From assembly GCA_026874595.1 (NCBI GenBank), contig CM049309.1:38207079-38271078 (forward strand): a DNA stretch of 64,000 bases, written 5' to 3'. Shown one piece after another: positions 47,995 through 61,900 of this stretch. The DNA is from Sipunculus nudus. Taxonomy: Eukaryota > Annelida > Sipuncula > Golfingiida > Sipunculidae. The position numbers and the translations under genes are program-made. The notes below the pieces were generated by a model, which searched no databases, was not told where the DNA came from, and saw only the letters and a list, made by a program, of their open reading frames with translations. How positions within the stretch are numbered: the stretch's first letter is position 1; each line of letters begins with the position of its first letter.

Positions 47995-48115
47995 CTGTTC
48001 CGCTATCTAATTCATAGCTCACTGGCCTGACCATTGTAGACAGCATGTAGATAACATTTCTCAAGGCAGGCAGGACGTCCCACAGATTGTCACAGTCACA
48101 CTGACTGGACTCCAT
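47995..48115 (-). CDS. Candidate first coding exon of an unrecognised gene
   Basis: An ATG at 48113-48115 opens a 40-codon frame (MESSQCDCDNLWDVLPAL, NVIYMLSTMVRPVSYELD) ending at a good donor (GGAACAG|GTCAGC). It lies head to head with SPICE1, 119 bp between the two ATGs. It may be the start of the gene whose later exons are the candidates at 44.5-41.3 kb. The junction to those exons is not resolved. Confidence 0.4.
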
Positions 48116-48234
48116 ATGGTACAAAAATAATGAAATCCTCATTATTAACATTTTTCATGCTGTAATTGTTAAAACCTTTTGCTTTGTACTGTTTATAGCT
48201 GTATTATTGTTTATGGCACTTGTCTTCTTGCAGG

Positions 48235-51200
48235 ATGTCATTTGTAAGACCAGCTGTGAAGGGTAAAGCCCCAGTCAGAATCACAGCAACATCAAAGAGC
48301 CCGAAGAAGAAAGTCAAAAAGAAAAAGCCATGGGATGTAAGGGTTTTTCTTTTACTAATTTTTACTTTTTTTTCCATGATGATTGCCTGAAATTAACCCC
48401 TAATGATAATTGTTGATTAAAATCGAGTTGCATCATATCTTTTCAATATTTTATTCTGCATTTTCAAGTGGGACACTTTTATTTTTTTTATTTTCCTATC
48501 AGTTTGTTTTTATAAATTAATGTTCAGCCAGTTAACATACTCAAAAGCAAAATCTATATGTATGACATTTAATGTCTCTCATGCAGTTAACTAAGAAATG
48601 AACTGTCAGTCTCCTCTGTTGTATTTGTGTATGAGAATATGTGTGGCGTGTTCATCCCATACAACATTGCTGGTTTGTTCACCACTGCTAGGTCATTATC
48701 CATGAGGATCTGTTAAAATAGTTCAGTATATCTTCATAAGATTTTATCAGTGTACTTAAACAAATAATGCAGCATTGAAAAATGACAGGGTACAAAGGTC
48801 CACCTTCTTAACTTAAATGACTGTTTATTTTGAAGAACATGTATGTATCATGGTCATTGAAATACACAGCTTACAACAGATGATTTCAAATCTTTTGAAT
48901 TTTTGTCACAGAGGATCTGCAGTTGGTGATTCTTTTTTATGTTATGTAATTCATAATGCAGTAATATCTATTGCAATTGGTCAGTGAACTTTAAAAAAAA
49001 TAAATTTTGATGATTTTTAGGACTTTTTACAATGATTTAAATCAAGTGATTTAAATCATACCAGCCCTGGTTAACTTTTATATTCTTTTTTAATTTCAGA
49101 GCACTAACCAAGATCTGACTGTTCACAAGGCCACAAAAGAAGACATAGTAAGTTCACATCTTAATTCATGACTGTCATAGACATTTAGTAGTAAATATCT
49201 AAAGAGAATTTACCATTGGCCCTTAATCAAAACATGTGTAAAACTTTTAATGAACGAATGTTGTACTTTTATGTTTATACACATACAGCAAAATAAACCA
49301 GCTGACAGAAGATTGTATTTCAGTAACGTAGATGCTACAGTGACTTGGTCTCACAGTCATGGCCTCCTATTTGTCTGTGTGTATTGTGTGACAAAGATGA
49401 TGTTTAAGTCTCTCTAAATTGCAGGAATTTTCATAAAATGCCTACATTCTCTTGTCTTGGAGCTCTTTAGTTCCAGCTGATAGATACTTTGTGTTTTGTT
49501 CTGTTTATAGTGTCACAGCCATACATATCCATCTTATTTGTGTCTCATAAAATTTGAAATACAATTTTTGAATTAAACATTTGGAGATGCTCTTTTTTTC
49601 TGGTGTGTCATTAGCCCTTATGGTAAAGTGATAGCCTGAGATTAATAAGATTAAGTAACAGGCAGCTGATGACTTATTTTTAGCCTGGCTGACTATAAGT
49701 CATATGAGCTATAGTCGTGGTCCGTTGTCCGTCTGTCTGTCTGTCCGTCCGTAGATGTGGCACGTTTTGAAACCGTAAGACCTAGGAATCCAAAATTCAG
49801 CATAATGTTAGATGTCCCCAAGATCTCCTACCAAGCCGAAAACTGGGTCTTTGCGGCTTTGTTCCTTTGAGAAATTAAGGAAAAACCTCAATTTTTTTAT
49901 TAAAAACCTATTTTTTCACTTCAGGACTGCCTAATATCAAAACCACTCATCTGTTTTTCCTCATATTTACCATAAATATTCCTCTATATAGTTTCTATGT
50001 ACATGCCAGAAAAATTAAGTCTGTTAAGTTTAAATTCCTTAAGTTATGGGCCCAAACATAATGGACTTTGTAAACAATCAGGAAAAATATTTACTCACTT
50101 AACATGAAAAATTTTGAAACTAGAGTCTATTTTCCCAAGTATATAACTATGTTTAATTAAGATTTAATTGTTTACCCAAAATTAGGTATGAATTTTGTAA
50201 ATTTTTTAAGTTATTAGCATAAAAATAAAATCAGTACCTTAAATTTAGCCCAATTTTGACCATGGCACTTTTTTTCCTGTGAGTACCATTGATTTAATTT
50301 TCACAGCATGTAAACATAAATATTTAATTTGTTTAAATCTGAAATTTGAAAATAAAAGCTTGAAAGTAAAGCTAGTTGTTGATTTTTTTCTTGAGGCTCT
50401 ACTGTAGTCATTTGCTTTTATTACAGATTACAGATGCAGGGTCCCATTTCAGGTCACTGGAAGTCAGCTATGCCAAGGTTTCTGATTTGTTACAGTCACT
50501 GGGGCACCCCCTGCTATGACAGGTGTACAGTTATTCTGATATCACCACCCCAATCCCCCCCCCCCCCCCCCCCGCAAACCCAACCCAAGTGTTATGCAGT
50601 AATTGTTATTGTTTTCACTGTATTTCCTTAATTGTAACACTGTTTCCACTCCAATATACAAAAACTTTCCTTGAAAAAGCTATTCAAATGTAATCCAGAA
50701 GATGCCATGTTGTGTTAATGTAGCATTTTTAAAGAAATCAATTTTCTTTTAAATGATTTTAACAGATATAATTGAACCCATCATTATGCTTAAATTAATA
50801 AAATATGAAGCACATTATGGATAAATTAAGACACAAAAATTGTGAAATCTAAATCAGGTATTATTTTTTAGATATTTATTGTTTTGCAGATTTAAAAGAT
50901 ATATTTTTGTGTTAAAAAATAAATAAACATTTGTATGCATGATGTGTTGTTATCTGACAAGATTGAGATTTATGATGATGCAATTGAGAATAATGAATCA
51001 ACTGTTATATTCAGGTATATCTGTTATATTGGAAATGTATAGAAATATAAACTTAAATTAAAAAAATTGATGTGATAAAAAAATCAGGATTTTATACAAA
51101 CATTTGTTCATTATTTTCCTGCCTCAGCAGAATTTGAGATCAGGCTTTGTTTGCCCTGTTTTATGTTGTTAATTAGTTATGTTTCAACTGTCTACATTTC

Positions 51201-54200
51201 AATAAAAAAATACATATATATTTAATAATATATAATATATATTATACAAAAAAATAGATTCAGTTGAACAAATTTGTAAACTACTGAAATGTCAACAGTT
51301 AATCAAAAAGCCAACTAATGATTTGGGTAATAGTACAGATTATTTGTTCACAAACTGCTCACATGCTTCAGTTTCCAAATTAGGAAACACATGGTCAGGT
51401 CACAAAATGTTATTTGCAACAATTTCTTGCTCATCAATACAAACCAATCATAAAAACCAACCATGGCCTTTATTACCTCTTCCTCTTACATTTTATCTCC
51501 ATTTGATATTATTTTAGATTTTACCTTCAAGGTCAACTTCAGCTGAGCACAGTGACCCATGGGTCCCTTGTTTATATTAAAGTATAATGAGATGATTTCT
51601 CATAGTTGTAGTTAGTTGTATTTACATTGGAGCATTTCAGAAAATGCTTATATAATCTTCATTTATATTGAAGACATTTCAAGATTAAAGGTAAAATGAT
51701 CATTGATACCTAATTATTACATTTTTGTTTAATTTCAGCAAAGGCGAAAAGAAATGCACCGCTCTCAAAATGTGGATGCTATTAAATCAGATCAGCTGAA
51801 GAAGAGAATATCTAAAGGTTAGGAGTCAAGAGATTTATTTAAACAGTTAAAGTAAAGATATTTAAGCAACTGACTGCTGTAGAGATCATATATGGTTAAG
51901 AACAAAATTAGTTTTAGACATAAATTTTCTATTTATTGTATATATTTTTGTATAAGCCACAAAATCTTTACTCTGAATTGGTAGTAAGAATTATTCTATA
52001 TAAAAGCAGTTTATCTTGTTGCTTTGTTATAGTATATGTGTTATATTTATATGTTTCTTCTTAAGCTCGCTCTCGGAGTCGAACACCAGGTAGTGGGAAG
52101 AAAGGAAAAAACTCATCAGTCCTTCGAGAAGTTCTCTTTGATCAGTCAAAGGTACTTTTAACCTTTAAAATAGTGTGTAAAGATACGTTTTTTTTCAGTT
52201 TTCTCATTGGGGAGACATATAGTGTTTGGTCTGTCATCGCCATAGGCATCATTCGTCGGTGTCATTGTCTTTGTAATTTCTTGTGAATGGGAATACTCTT
52301 GAAAAGACTGAAATTTAAATTGTTTCTACCAATACCAAGGAGTTTGAAAATCAGTGACCTTGATCTTCATCATCAAGGTCAAATAGACTGAAATATAAAT
52401 GTTTTATGAACCCTATAATTTTAAAAGTATCACATTTTTTCCCCTAAATTTTAACACTAATTGTTTCAACCTAGTTTTTAAATAAGTTTAAAAACTGGTG
52501 ACCTTGACTTCAATCTTCAAGGTCAAATCAGCCAGTATATAAATTATTTGTATTGAACTTTTGAACCACTCTGTATATTTTGATGAAATTTGACTCATGA
52601 AATGTTTCTACCAAAATCTCAGAAGTGTTTAAAAAAACAGTGACCTTGACCATGTTCAAGGACAAACCAGCAGGAATAGAAATTATTTTTTTATCCTGTG
52701 ACTTTTGAAGTAGTCCTAATTTTTTTCCTCAAATTTGGGGATGGGATGCAAATATGGGGGAGAGACATATATCTGTTTTTGCAACTGTATTCTAGTATTC
52801 ACCTGATGCTTCATGAGGTGGGATCATATAATTAAGATCAGCTTGTTTCGATTAGACAATACACAATGAAATTGCAAGTGAGAAAAGCATGCTGTTTCAT
52901 AAAATTATACTGTGTGAATGTTGTGCTTCATTCATTGTATTAAATAATAAAAAATCTCAGTTGCACTCTTGGAAGACACTTTGCTGCACTTTCAATTTCA
53001 TATAATCAGAATATTAATTATTTTCCTTGTATTTCTTCAGTTATTACTACAAACATTATTTAAGCCTAAAGAGCCACAGCACATGTCAAATTCATTTATT
53101 TAAATAAATTGTTAAAAAAATTTAACCATTTATTTTAAATTAAATTTAGTTTTTGAGACTCAAAGGCTTCTTTTGCCTAGACTGTTAGACATTGAACCAC
53201 CATTTATCTGGAAAACTGAGAAAATATAGTGACCTTTGTAAAAAATGTTTTTTTCATGTGAATTCAGCCAAGTTTCATTTCTTATAGCTACATGATGCTC
53301 TGGCTAAGTCAGATAAAATGATGGCAGTTGTGCAGGATTTGTTTGGTGATAATCCTAAGGTAAGATGTGTTTTGGTAAGGATCACTGCCATGAATAATTT
53401 ACGAACCAGGCTGTATCTAAATTCAAGTTTAATGGGCAAAAACGAGCCAGCTTCCTGTAATTATGTATTTTTTTAACACATAAATTATTCCCTTAATGAA
53501 GCCTTTCAGAGTGTACAACCATGCTGTCTTTATATGACTCTAAATTCGATGTTAATTGATTATGTACCTTTTCATAAGAATGATAAAATGCATTTTTAGC
53601 TCAGCTGACTATAAGTCATCTGAGCTATAGTCGTGGTCCATTGTCCGTTGTCCGTCCGTCCGTCCGTAGATGTGGCACGTTTTGAAACCATAAGACCTAG
53701 GAATCCAAAATTCAGCATAATGTTAGATGTCCCCAAGATCTCCTACCAAGCCGAAAACTGGGTCTTTGCGACTTCGTTCCTTTGAGAAATTAAGGAAAAA
53801 CCTCAATTTTTTATTAAAATCCTATTTTCACACTTCAGGACTGCCTAATATCAAAACTACTCATCTGTTTTTCCTCATATTTACCATAAATATTCCCCTA
53901 TATAGTTCCTATGTACATGCCAGAAATTAAGTCTGTAAAGTATAAATTCTTTAAGTTGTGGGCCCAAACATATTGGACTTTGTAAAAAATCAGGAAAAAT
54001 AATAACTCACTTAACATGAAAAATTTTGAAACTAGAGTCTATTTTTTCAAGTATATAACTATGTTTAATTAAGATTCAATTGTTTACCCAAAATTAGATC
54101 TGAATTTTGTAAATTTTTTAAGTTATTAGCATAAAAAAAAAATCAGTACCTTAAATTTTGCCCAACTTTGACCATGGCACGTTTTTTTCCTGTAAGCACC

Positions 54201-54452
54201 ATTGATTTAATTTTCACAGCATGTAAACATAAATATTTAGTTTGTCTAAATCTGAAATTTGGAAATAAAAGCTTGAAAATTAAGCTAGTTATTGATTTTT
54301 TTTCTGTAGTCACTTGCTTTGATTACAGATGCAGGGTCCCACTCCAGGTCACTGGAAGTCAGCTATGCCAGGGTTTCTGATTTGTTACAGTCACTGGGGG
54401 AGATCCCCTGCTGTGACAGGTGTACAGTTATTCTCATATTGCCACCCCAATC

Positions 54453-54484
<32 letters not shown>

Positions 54485-55929
54485 CAAACCCAACCCACCA
54501 AGTGTTATGCAGTAATTGTTATTGTTTTCACTGTATCTCCTTAATTGTAATGCTATTTCCACTCAGATATGCAAAAACTTTCCTTGAAAAAATAATTCAA
54601 GGTGTAATCCAGAAGATGCAATGTAAAGGAACCCATCAGTATGCTTAAATTATTATAAAATATGAAGCACATTATGGATAAATAAAGACACAATTAAAAA
54701 TTGTGAAATCTAAATCAAGTATTATTTTTAGATATTTATTGTTTTGCAGATTTAAAAGATATATTTTTGTGGTAAAAAATAAATAAACATTTGTATGCAT
54801 GATGTGGTGTTATCTGACAAGATTGAGATTAATGATGATGCAATTGAGAATTATGAATCAACTTTTATATTCAGATATATATGTTAAATTGGAAATGTAT
54901 AGAAATATAAACTTAAATTAGAAAATAATTGATGTGATAAAAAAATCAGGATTTAATACAAACATTTCTTCATTATTTTCCTGCCTCAGCAGAATTTGAG
55001 ATCAGGCTTTGTGTGCCCTGTTTTATGTTGTTAATTAGCTATATTTCAACTGTATACATTTCATAAATAAAATACATATATATTCAATAATATATATTAT
55101 ACAAAAAAATAGATTCAATTGAACAAATGTGTAAACTACTGAAATGTCAACAGTTAAGCGAAAAACCAACTAATGATCATGGTAATAGTACAGATCATTT
55201 GTTCACAAACTGCTCACATGCTTTAGTTTCAACATTAGGAAACACATGGTCAGGTCACAAAATATTTTTTGCAACGATTTCTTGCTCATCAATACAAACC
55301 AATCATATAAACCAACCATGGCCTTTATTACCTCTTCCTCTTACACTTTATCTCCATTAGATATTATTTTAGATTTTCACCTTCAAGGTTAACGTCAGCT
55401 GAGCACAGTGACCCATAGGTCCCTTGTTTTGTTGATCATTGTAATTCAATTGAGTAACAGCAGGGTTGCATAGTTTTCATGGGCAATCCTATATTTCTTC
55501 ATATTATAGTGACTTGATAATGTTTTGGAAGAAGAATTCTTAAATATCTCCATTAATGCAAGTGAAGTACAATTATTGGTATCAATATGTATAGAATACA
55601 CAAAATGTACGGTTCTTAAAATATATCATTGTCTTCTATTATTTATTTTCTGTTCTCATTTTTCATAATATATTTTTTATGCTGTAACAAGTAGTTTAAG
55701 AAAAACTTGTACAAATAGTCTGATCTGTTTATCCGTTTCTTCTTTAATGAATATACTTAATAGAATAAAAAATCTTATTATCATTTAAAATCAAGATACA
55801 CTAAAGTAAACATAGGCTACTGATTAAACATCTTTCAACCTTCCTTGTTTATGCCACTTGATAACATTCACTTGTAGCTGAATGAACAAGGTCTTTCTTA
55901 CTTTACATATGCATAGGTATGTATAAAAG

Positions 55930-55993
<64 letters not shown>

Positions 55994-58900
55994 GATTTTT
56001 TAATGAAAATATAACAACTATGTATTACAGAGATTTAGAGGCATCCCCAATGTCACAATAGCACCAGATAAAAGTGAAAAGGATTTGTAAGTATTAATCT
56101 TTGTATTTTTGTCTACATATATGACCAGTTACTCATAAAGATTTTTGTAACATCAGGATATTTTGATTCATGTTTACCTATCCTTCAGTTTCCACAGCTC
56201 TTGGATGTTTTGCTAATTTGGCTAAAATCATGGATTTTCAAAAATATTTGCTGATTTAATTACTTTTACATGTTATTCAATTATTCTCAGTGTTTTGTTA
56301 TCAATATTAATCTTTTTAGTAAAAACTGTACAAAACACCCTCCATATTTAGGAAATTTATGACAGTATATGACATCATTAGTTGTTGATTAATATCCAGC
56401 TTCCAGAGTGTTTGCAAGAGTAAATATATATAGTGATGTTTGATTTGATTTTTACTATATTTTGCAGCTCCCAGAGTATTTTAAAAAGTATAACAATTGA
56501 TGAGCCATCAAAGCTGGATGTCCTGAGCCAGTCTGTGATGGATAAAAGTGCTCTTAATGATGAAGACATTGTGGGTCAGCTCACATATTCAGGTGATCAT
56601 TAGTAATATACTGTGGTTGCCTTTTTGTTCGCGAGGGTTTTAATTTCGCGATATTCGCGAATGGGAAATAATTGCGAAAATGACATGCTCGGGGAATAAT
56701 TGGCCAATTGAGTGTGTCCTTCTGATTAAGTGTAGCCAATCCTCGAATGGGAATAGGTTAGAACAGTGAGAAATCTTAATATAAGTTACATCCATGCAGG
56801 TATAGGGAAAACATTCCCTTAAATTTGAACTAAAGAACCTGTGCTGTGTGTACGGGCCCATCCTTATATGAGGAGAATATCACAAGCTCATGAATTATTC
56901 TCAAATTATAATACACACAGCAATGGCTTTACCAAAAATTTGATATAGGTTCTGGTGAGATCGCGAAAATGACACCCTCGCGAAACATTAAAAATGGAGA
57001 AATTGCGAAATTTCAGCCTCGCGAATATGAAGCCAACCACAGTATTTAGATTCTCTGATTAACTAATAGGTCATTTCACTTCCTCTTTGTTCCCATGTTA
57101 TGAGATTAAGGCTATTATCCATTGCCAGAAAATATCCAGAGATACTACCCCAGTGAGGAGTGCCCAGGCCCAATGTTGTTACATTTTATACTTTGTGGCT
57201 TGTGCAGGTTGCCAGGCCAGATAGCTGTCAATCAAACTGAATTGTAACAACAGTGGCTCTGGGCACTCATCCCTGGGCTGGTATCCGTTTTTCTGGCAAC
57301 GGATACATGGCTACAGTAAAATAGTCTAATGTCATAATAGATTGATGAAGCTAGAACAAAGTGTAAGTGTAATGACCTATTACTTGATAAAAGTAATATT
57401 TAGATTATTCTTACTATCTCACATAGACCACAGAGATTGAAATGATAGCCTGTTATATGATATTTTTCATTGTCATTTGTATTCCTATTCTAAAAAAATA
57501 TCAGTATTTCAAATTTTCATATGGGTTACTAAGGTTAAGTTACTCTGGTATAAAGCATTTACTGTGCATAGATATGTAATGTAACTTGACACTAGAAACT
57601 TTAATAATATTTGTGCAATTTATCCTTCATAATTATACTGCTTGCATGCCTTTATGAAAGCTTTCTGACATTTCTCAATGTACTCCACAGCAACTGAGAA
57701 TGATAAGGCCACTAAAAGATTACTTGGTGGTAAATAAGTATCCGTGTTGTGTTTGCTTTTATTCCTGTTAATGTTATCTTTCATGTTTAATCCATTGATG
57801 GTTGTTTAATTTATGAACAGTCAGCTTTACGTTTTCAGACTGAGATATCTCCGTTTAATATTTAATCCCCCCATGTGATTGCTTGGGAATTTCAGACATC
57901 TGGTTACAAATTTTCCTGAATATGATGGAAAAATTGTTGATCATTGTTATTTTTACTAATGAACAAATAACTTTAAATTGGCAGTGACAACAATTGCTTT
58001 TCATGGTAAATAAATAGAAGTCACCATCAATTGACAGATCACCTAAAATACTACAGCTGTTGGTATGTTTGAAAAATTTCAACATATGGTATTATATTTG
58101 AGGTCAGCAGTGTCACTCCACTAGGATAATCTTGTTTTTTAGCCCTCAGCTCTTAGGCTGATGGGCTATTGTCGTCACCCAAGCTGTCTGTCCATCCGTC
58201 CGGCATCTGTTAACTTTTACCTTGTGAGCGGGATATCTGGAAAAGGATTCACCGTAAGAATTTTATTTCCTCGGTAAAGATATATATCGACAAAATCTCG
58301 GTCAAGTTCGAAGATTGGTGACCTTGACCTATTTTTTTCTACATTTTAGAGCTGATTATAGAAAAACACTTAGATGCTTATTACTCAGGAACCATTTGGT
58401 GGATTTTCCCAAAACTTACTATGATTAATAGGACTGATAGTCTTTACCTGCTACACAAGTTTGGTGGCGCCACCTACAATTTCTGATTTTTAATGAATTT
58501 TTATCAGATTTTTCAACTTTGGGCTTGTGAGCGGGATATCTCTAAAAAGGATTCACCTTAGGAATTTTATTTTTTCGGTGAAGATATATATTGACAAAAT
58601 CTCGGTCAAGTTCGAAATTGGGTGACCTTGACCCATATTTCTAAGTTGTAGAGCTGATAATAGAAAAAACATTTGGAAGTTTATTTCTCAGGAACCATTG
58701 GGTGGATTTTCACAATACTTACTATGATCATAGGGACTGATGGTCTGTAACTGCTGCACAGGTTTTGGGGCGCCACCTACAATTTCTGATTTTTAATGAA
58801 TTTTTCTTAGATTTTTCAACTTTTGCCTTGTGAGCAGGATATCTCTAAAAGGATTCACAATAGGAATTTTATTTCTTTGGTGAAGATGTATATTGACAAA

Positions 58901-61900
58901 ATCTCGGTAAAGTTTGAAGATGTGACCTTGACCTACTTTTCAAGGTCACAGAGCTTATAATAGAATAAAACTTAGAAGCTTATATTTCAGTAAGCATTTG
59001 GTGGATTGTTATGAATCATGGTACATACCTCTCCATTTTAAATTTATAACTGAGACATGTATAGATATACATCCATTTGAGAACATATTTAGTACTTGTT
59101 ACTGTTACCACGTTTAAACACTGTTATTTTGGCTGAGGGCTTTGTCAGCTTCTGCTGATATTCTAGTTTTATGATATAGACAGTCCAGTAAAACCTCACC
59201 TAACAACCACCTTGAATTAGTGACCACCTCAAAATAATGACCACTTTTTCATGGTCCCTATTCTTTATGTTCTTTTATATCACACCTAACTTAGACGACC
59301 ACCTCGTAAATGCAACCAATTTATTGAGTACCTGTTAGTGGTCACTTTGGAGGTTTCGCTGTATATATTATTAGCTCAGCTGACTATAAGTCATCTGAGC
59401 TATAGTCGTGGTCCATTGTCCATCGTCCATCTGTCTGTCTGTCCGTCCGTCCGTCCGCAGATGTGGCACGTTTTGAAACCGTAAGACCTAGGAATCCAAA
59501 ATTCGGCATAATGTTAGATGTCCCCAAGATCTCCTACCAAGCCAAAAACTGGGTCTTTGCAACTTGATCAAAATCTTTTAAATTTTTAAAAATATTAACA
59601 AAAATAAAAAATTGGTACCTTAAATTTTGCCCGATTTTGACCATGGCACGTTTTTTCCCTTTAAGTAGTGTTGATCTAATTTTCACAGCATGTACAAATA
59701 AGGATTTAATCTGTTAAAATCTGAAATTTGAATATAAAAGCTGCAAAATTAGGCTAGTTATTGAATTTTTTGGAGGCTCTTGTTGTATTCCCTTACATTG
59801 TCAAGCAGTCCACTGTGGTCACTGTTGGTCATTCAGTGCAGCTCTGTATGCTCCCAAGGTTGTTGGCATAATGTTAGATGTCCCCAAGATCTCCTATCAA
59901 GCCAAAACTGGGTCTTTGCGACTTTGTTCCTTTGAGAAATTAAGGAAAAACCTCAATTTTTTATTAAAAACCTATTTTCACACTTCAGGACTGCCTAATA
60001 TCAAAACCACTCATCTGTTATTCCTCATATTTACCATAAATATTCCTCTATATAGTTCCTATGTACATGCCAGAAATTAGGTCTGTGTTATGTAATTTTA
60101 AAAAGTTATGGGCCCAAACATAATGCATTTTGTAAGAAATCAGGAAAGATATTTGAACACTTAACACAAAACATTTTAAAGCTATGGACTTTTTTTCCAG
60201 TAATATAACTTTAATTAATCAAAATTAAATTGTATACCCAAAATTTGATCAAAATCTTTTAAATTTTAAAAAATATTAACAAAAATAAAAAATTGGTACC
60301 TTAAATTTTGCCCGATTTTGACCATGGCACGTTTTTTCCCTTTAAGTAGTGTTGATCTAATTTTCACAGCATGTACAAATAAGGATTTAATCTGTTAAAA
60401 TCTGAAATTTGAATATAAAAGCTGCAAAATTAGGCTAGTTATTGAATTTTTTGGAGGCTCTTGTTGTATTCCCTTACATTGTCAAGCAGTCCACTGTGGT
60501 CACTGTTGGTCATTCAGTGCAGCTCTGTATGCTCCCAAGGTTGTTGGCATAATGTTAGATGTCCCCAAGATCTCCTATCAAGCCAAAACTGGGTCTTTGC
60601 GACTTTGTTCCTTTGAGAAATTAAGGAAAAACCTCAATTTTTTATTAAAAACCTATTTTCACATTTCAGGACAGCCTAACTACGAAACCACTCACCTGTT
60701 TTTTCTCATATTTACCATAAATATTCCTCTATATAGTTCCTATTTACATGCCAGAAATTAGGTCTGTATTATATGATTTAAAAAAGTTATGGGCTCAAAA
60801 ATAATGCATTTTGTAAAAAATCAGGAAAGATATTTGATCACTTAACACAAAACATTTTAAAGCTATGGACTTTTTTCCAGTAATATATCTTTTATTAATC
60901 AAAATTAAATTGTATACCCAAAATTAGATGAAAATCTGTTAAATTTTTAAAAATATTAGCAAAAAAAAAATTGTTACCTTAAATTTTGCCTAAATTTGAC
61001 CATGGCATGTTTTTTTCTCTTTAAGTACATTTGATTTAATTTTCACAGCCAGTTTACATATGGATTTAATCTGATGAATTATGAATTTGAAAGTATAAGC
61101 TTAAAAAATAGTCTAGCTATTGAAGTTTTTTAGAAGACTTAATGTATTTGTATTTTCTAGCATCATGACCCTACTTTTTTTTACCTAGTAATCCAAAAAT
61201 TGGCATAATGCTAGATGTAATTGTAAATATTTAGGTCAGTATTGCATAATTTGTTAAAGTTATAGGCCCAAACATAATGCACTTTGTAAAAAAACAGGAT
61301 ATATATTTACTCACTTAACATAAGAATGGCTGAAACTTTTTATCAGGAATATAACATCATTTAATCAAGATTCAATTGTATACGGAAAATTAGATCTGAA
61401 ATTTGCAATTTTTTGTAAGTTATTAGCATAAATATAAAATCAGTACCTTAAATTTTGCCCAACTTTGGCCACGGCACAATTTTTTCCTGTAAGTACTGTT
61501 GATGTTATTTTCACACCATGTACACATAAGTATTAAATCTGTTAAAATCTTAAATATGAAAAATAAAAGCTGCAAAATTAGGCTAGTTATTGAATTTGTT
61601 TGGAGGCTCTTGTTGTATTCCCTTACATTGTCTAGCAGTCCACTGAGGTCACTGTAGGTCATTCAATGCAACTCTGTGCTCCCCAGGCTGTTATGTAATC
61701 CCATCACTCCAGCAAGCCCTCTCTCTTGTTGAGCTTGATCAGGCTGCCGGCATAACTACCACAGGGAGCCTTTCTCCCCCCCCCCCCCCCCCATTCTGTT
61801 GACAGACCTGTACTCTAAACAAGTTGAATCTTATAATTTCACATTTTTTCAGCAATGAACAGTAACAACAGAGACCCCTCACTGAACCCAACGCTTCAAT

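Noticed and set aside
49807-61000. Repeated open frames starting MLDVPKISYQAKTGS or similar (53727, 59871, 60552)
   Set aside because: They lie inside the repeated HINE-like elements, are short, end at random and are not kept in copy 1. I do not consider them genes.
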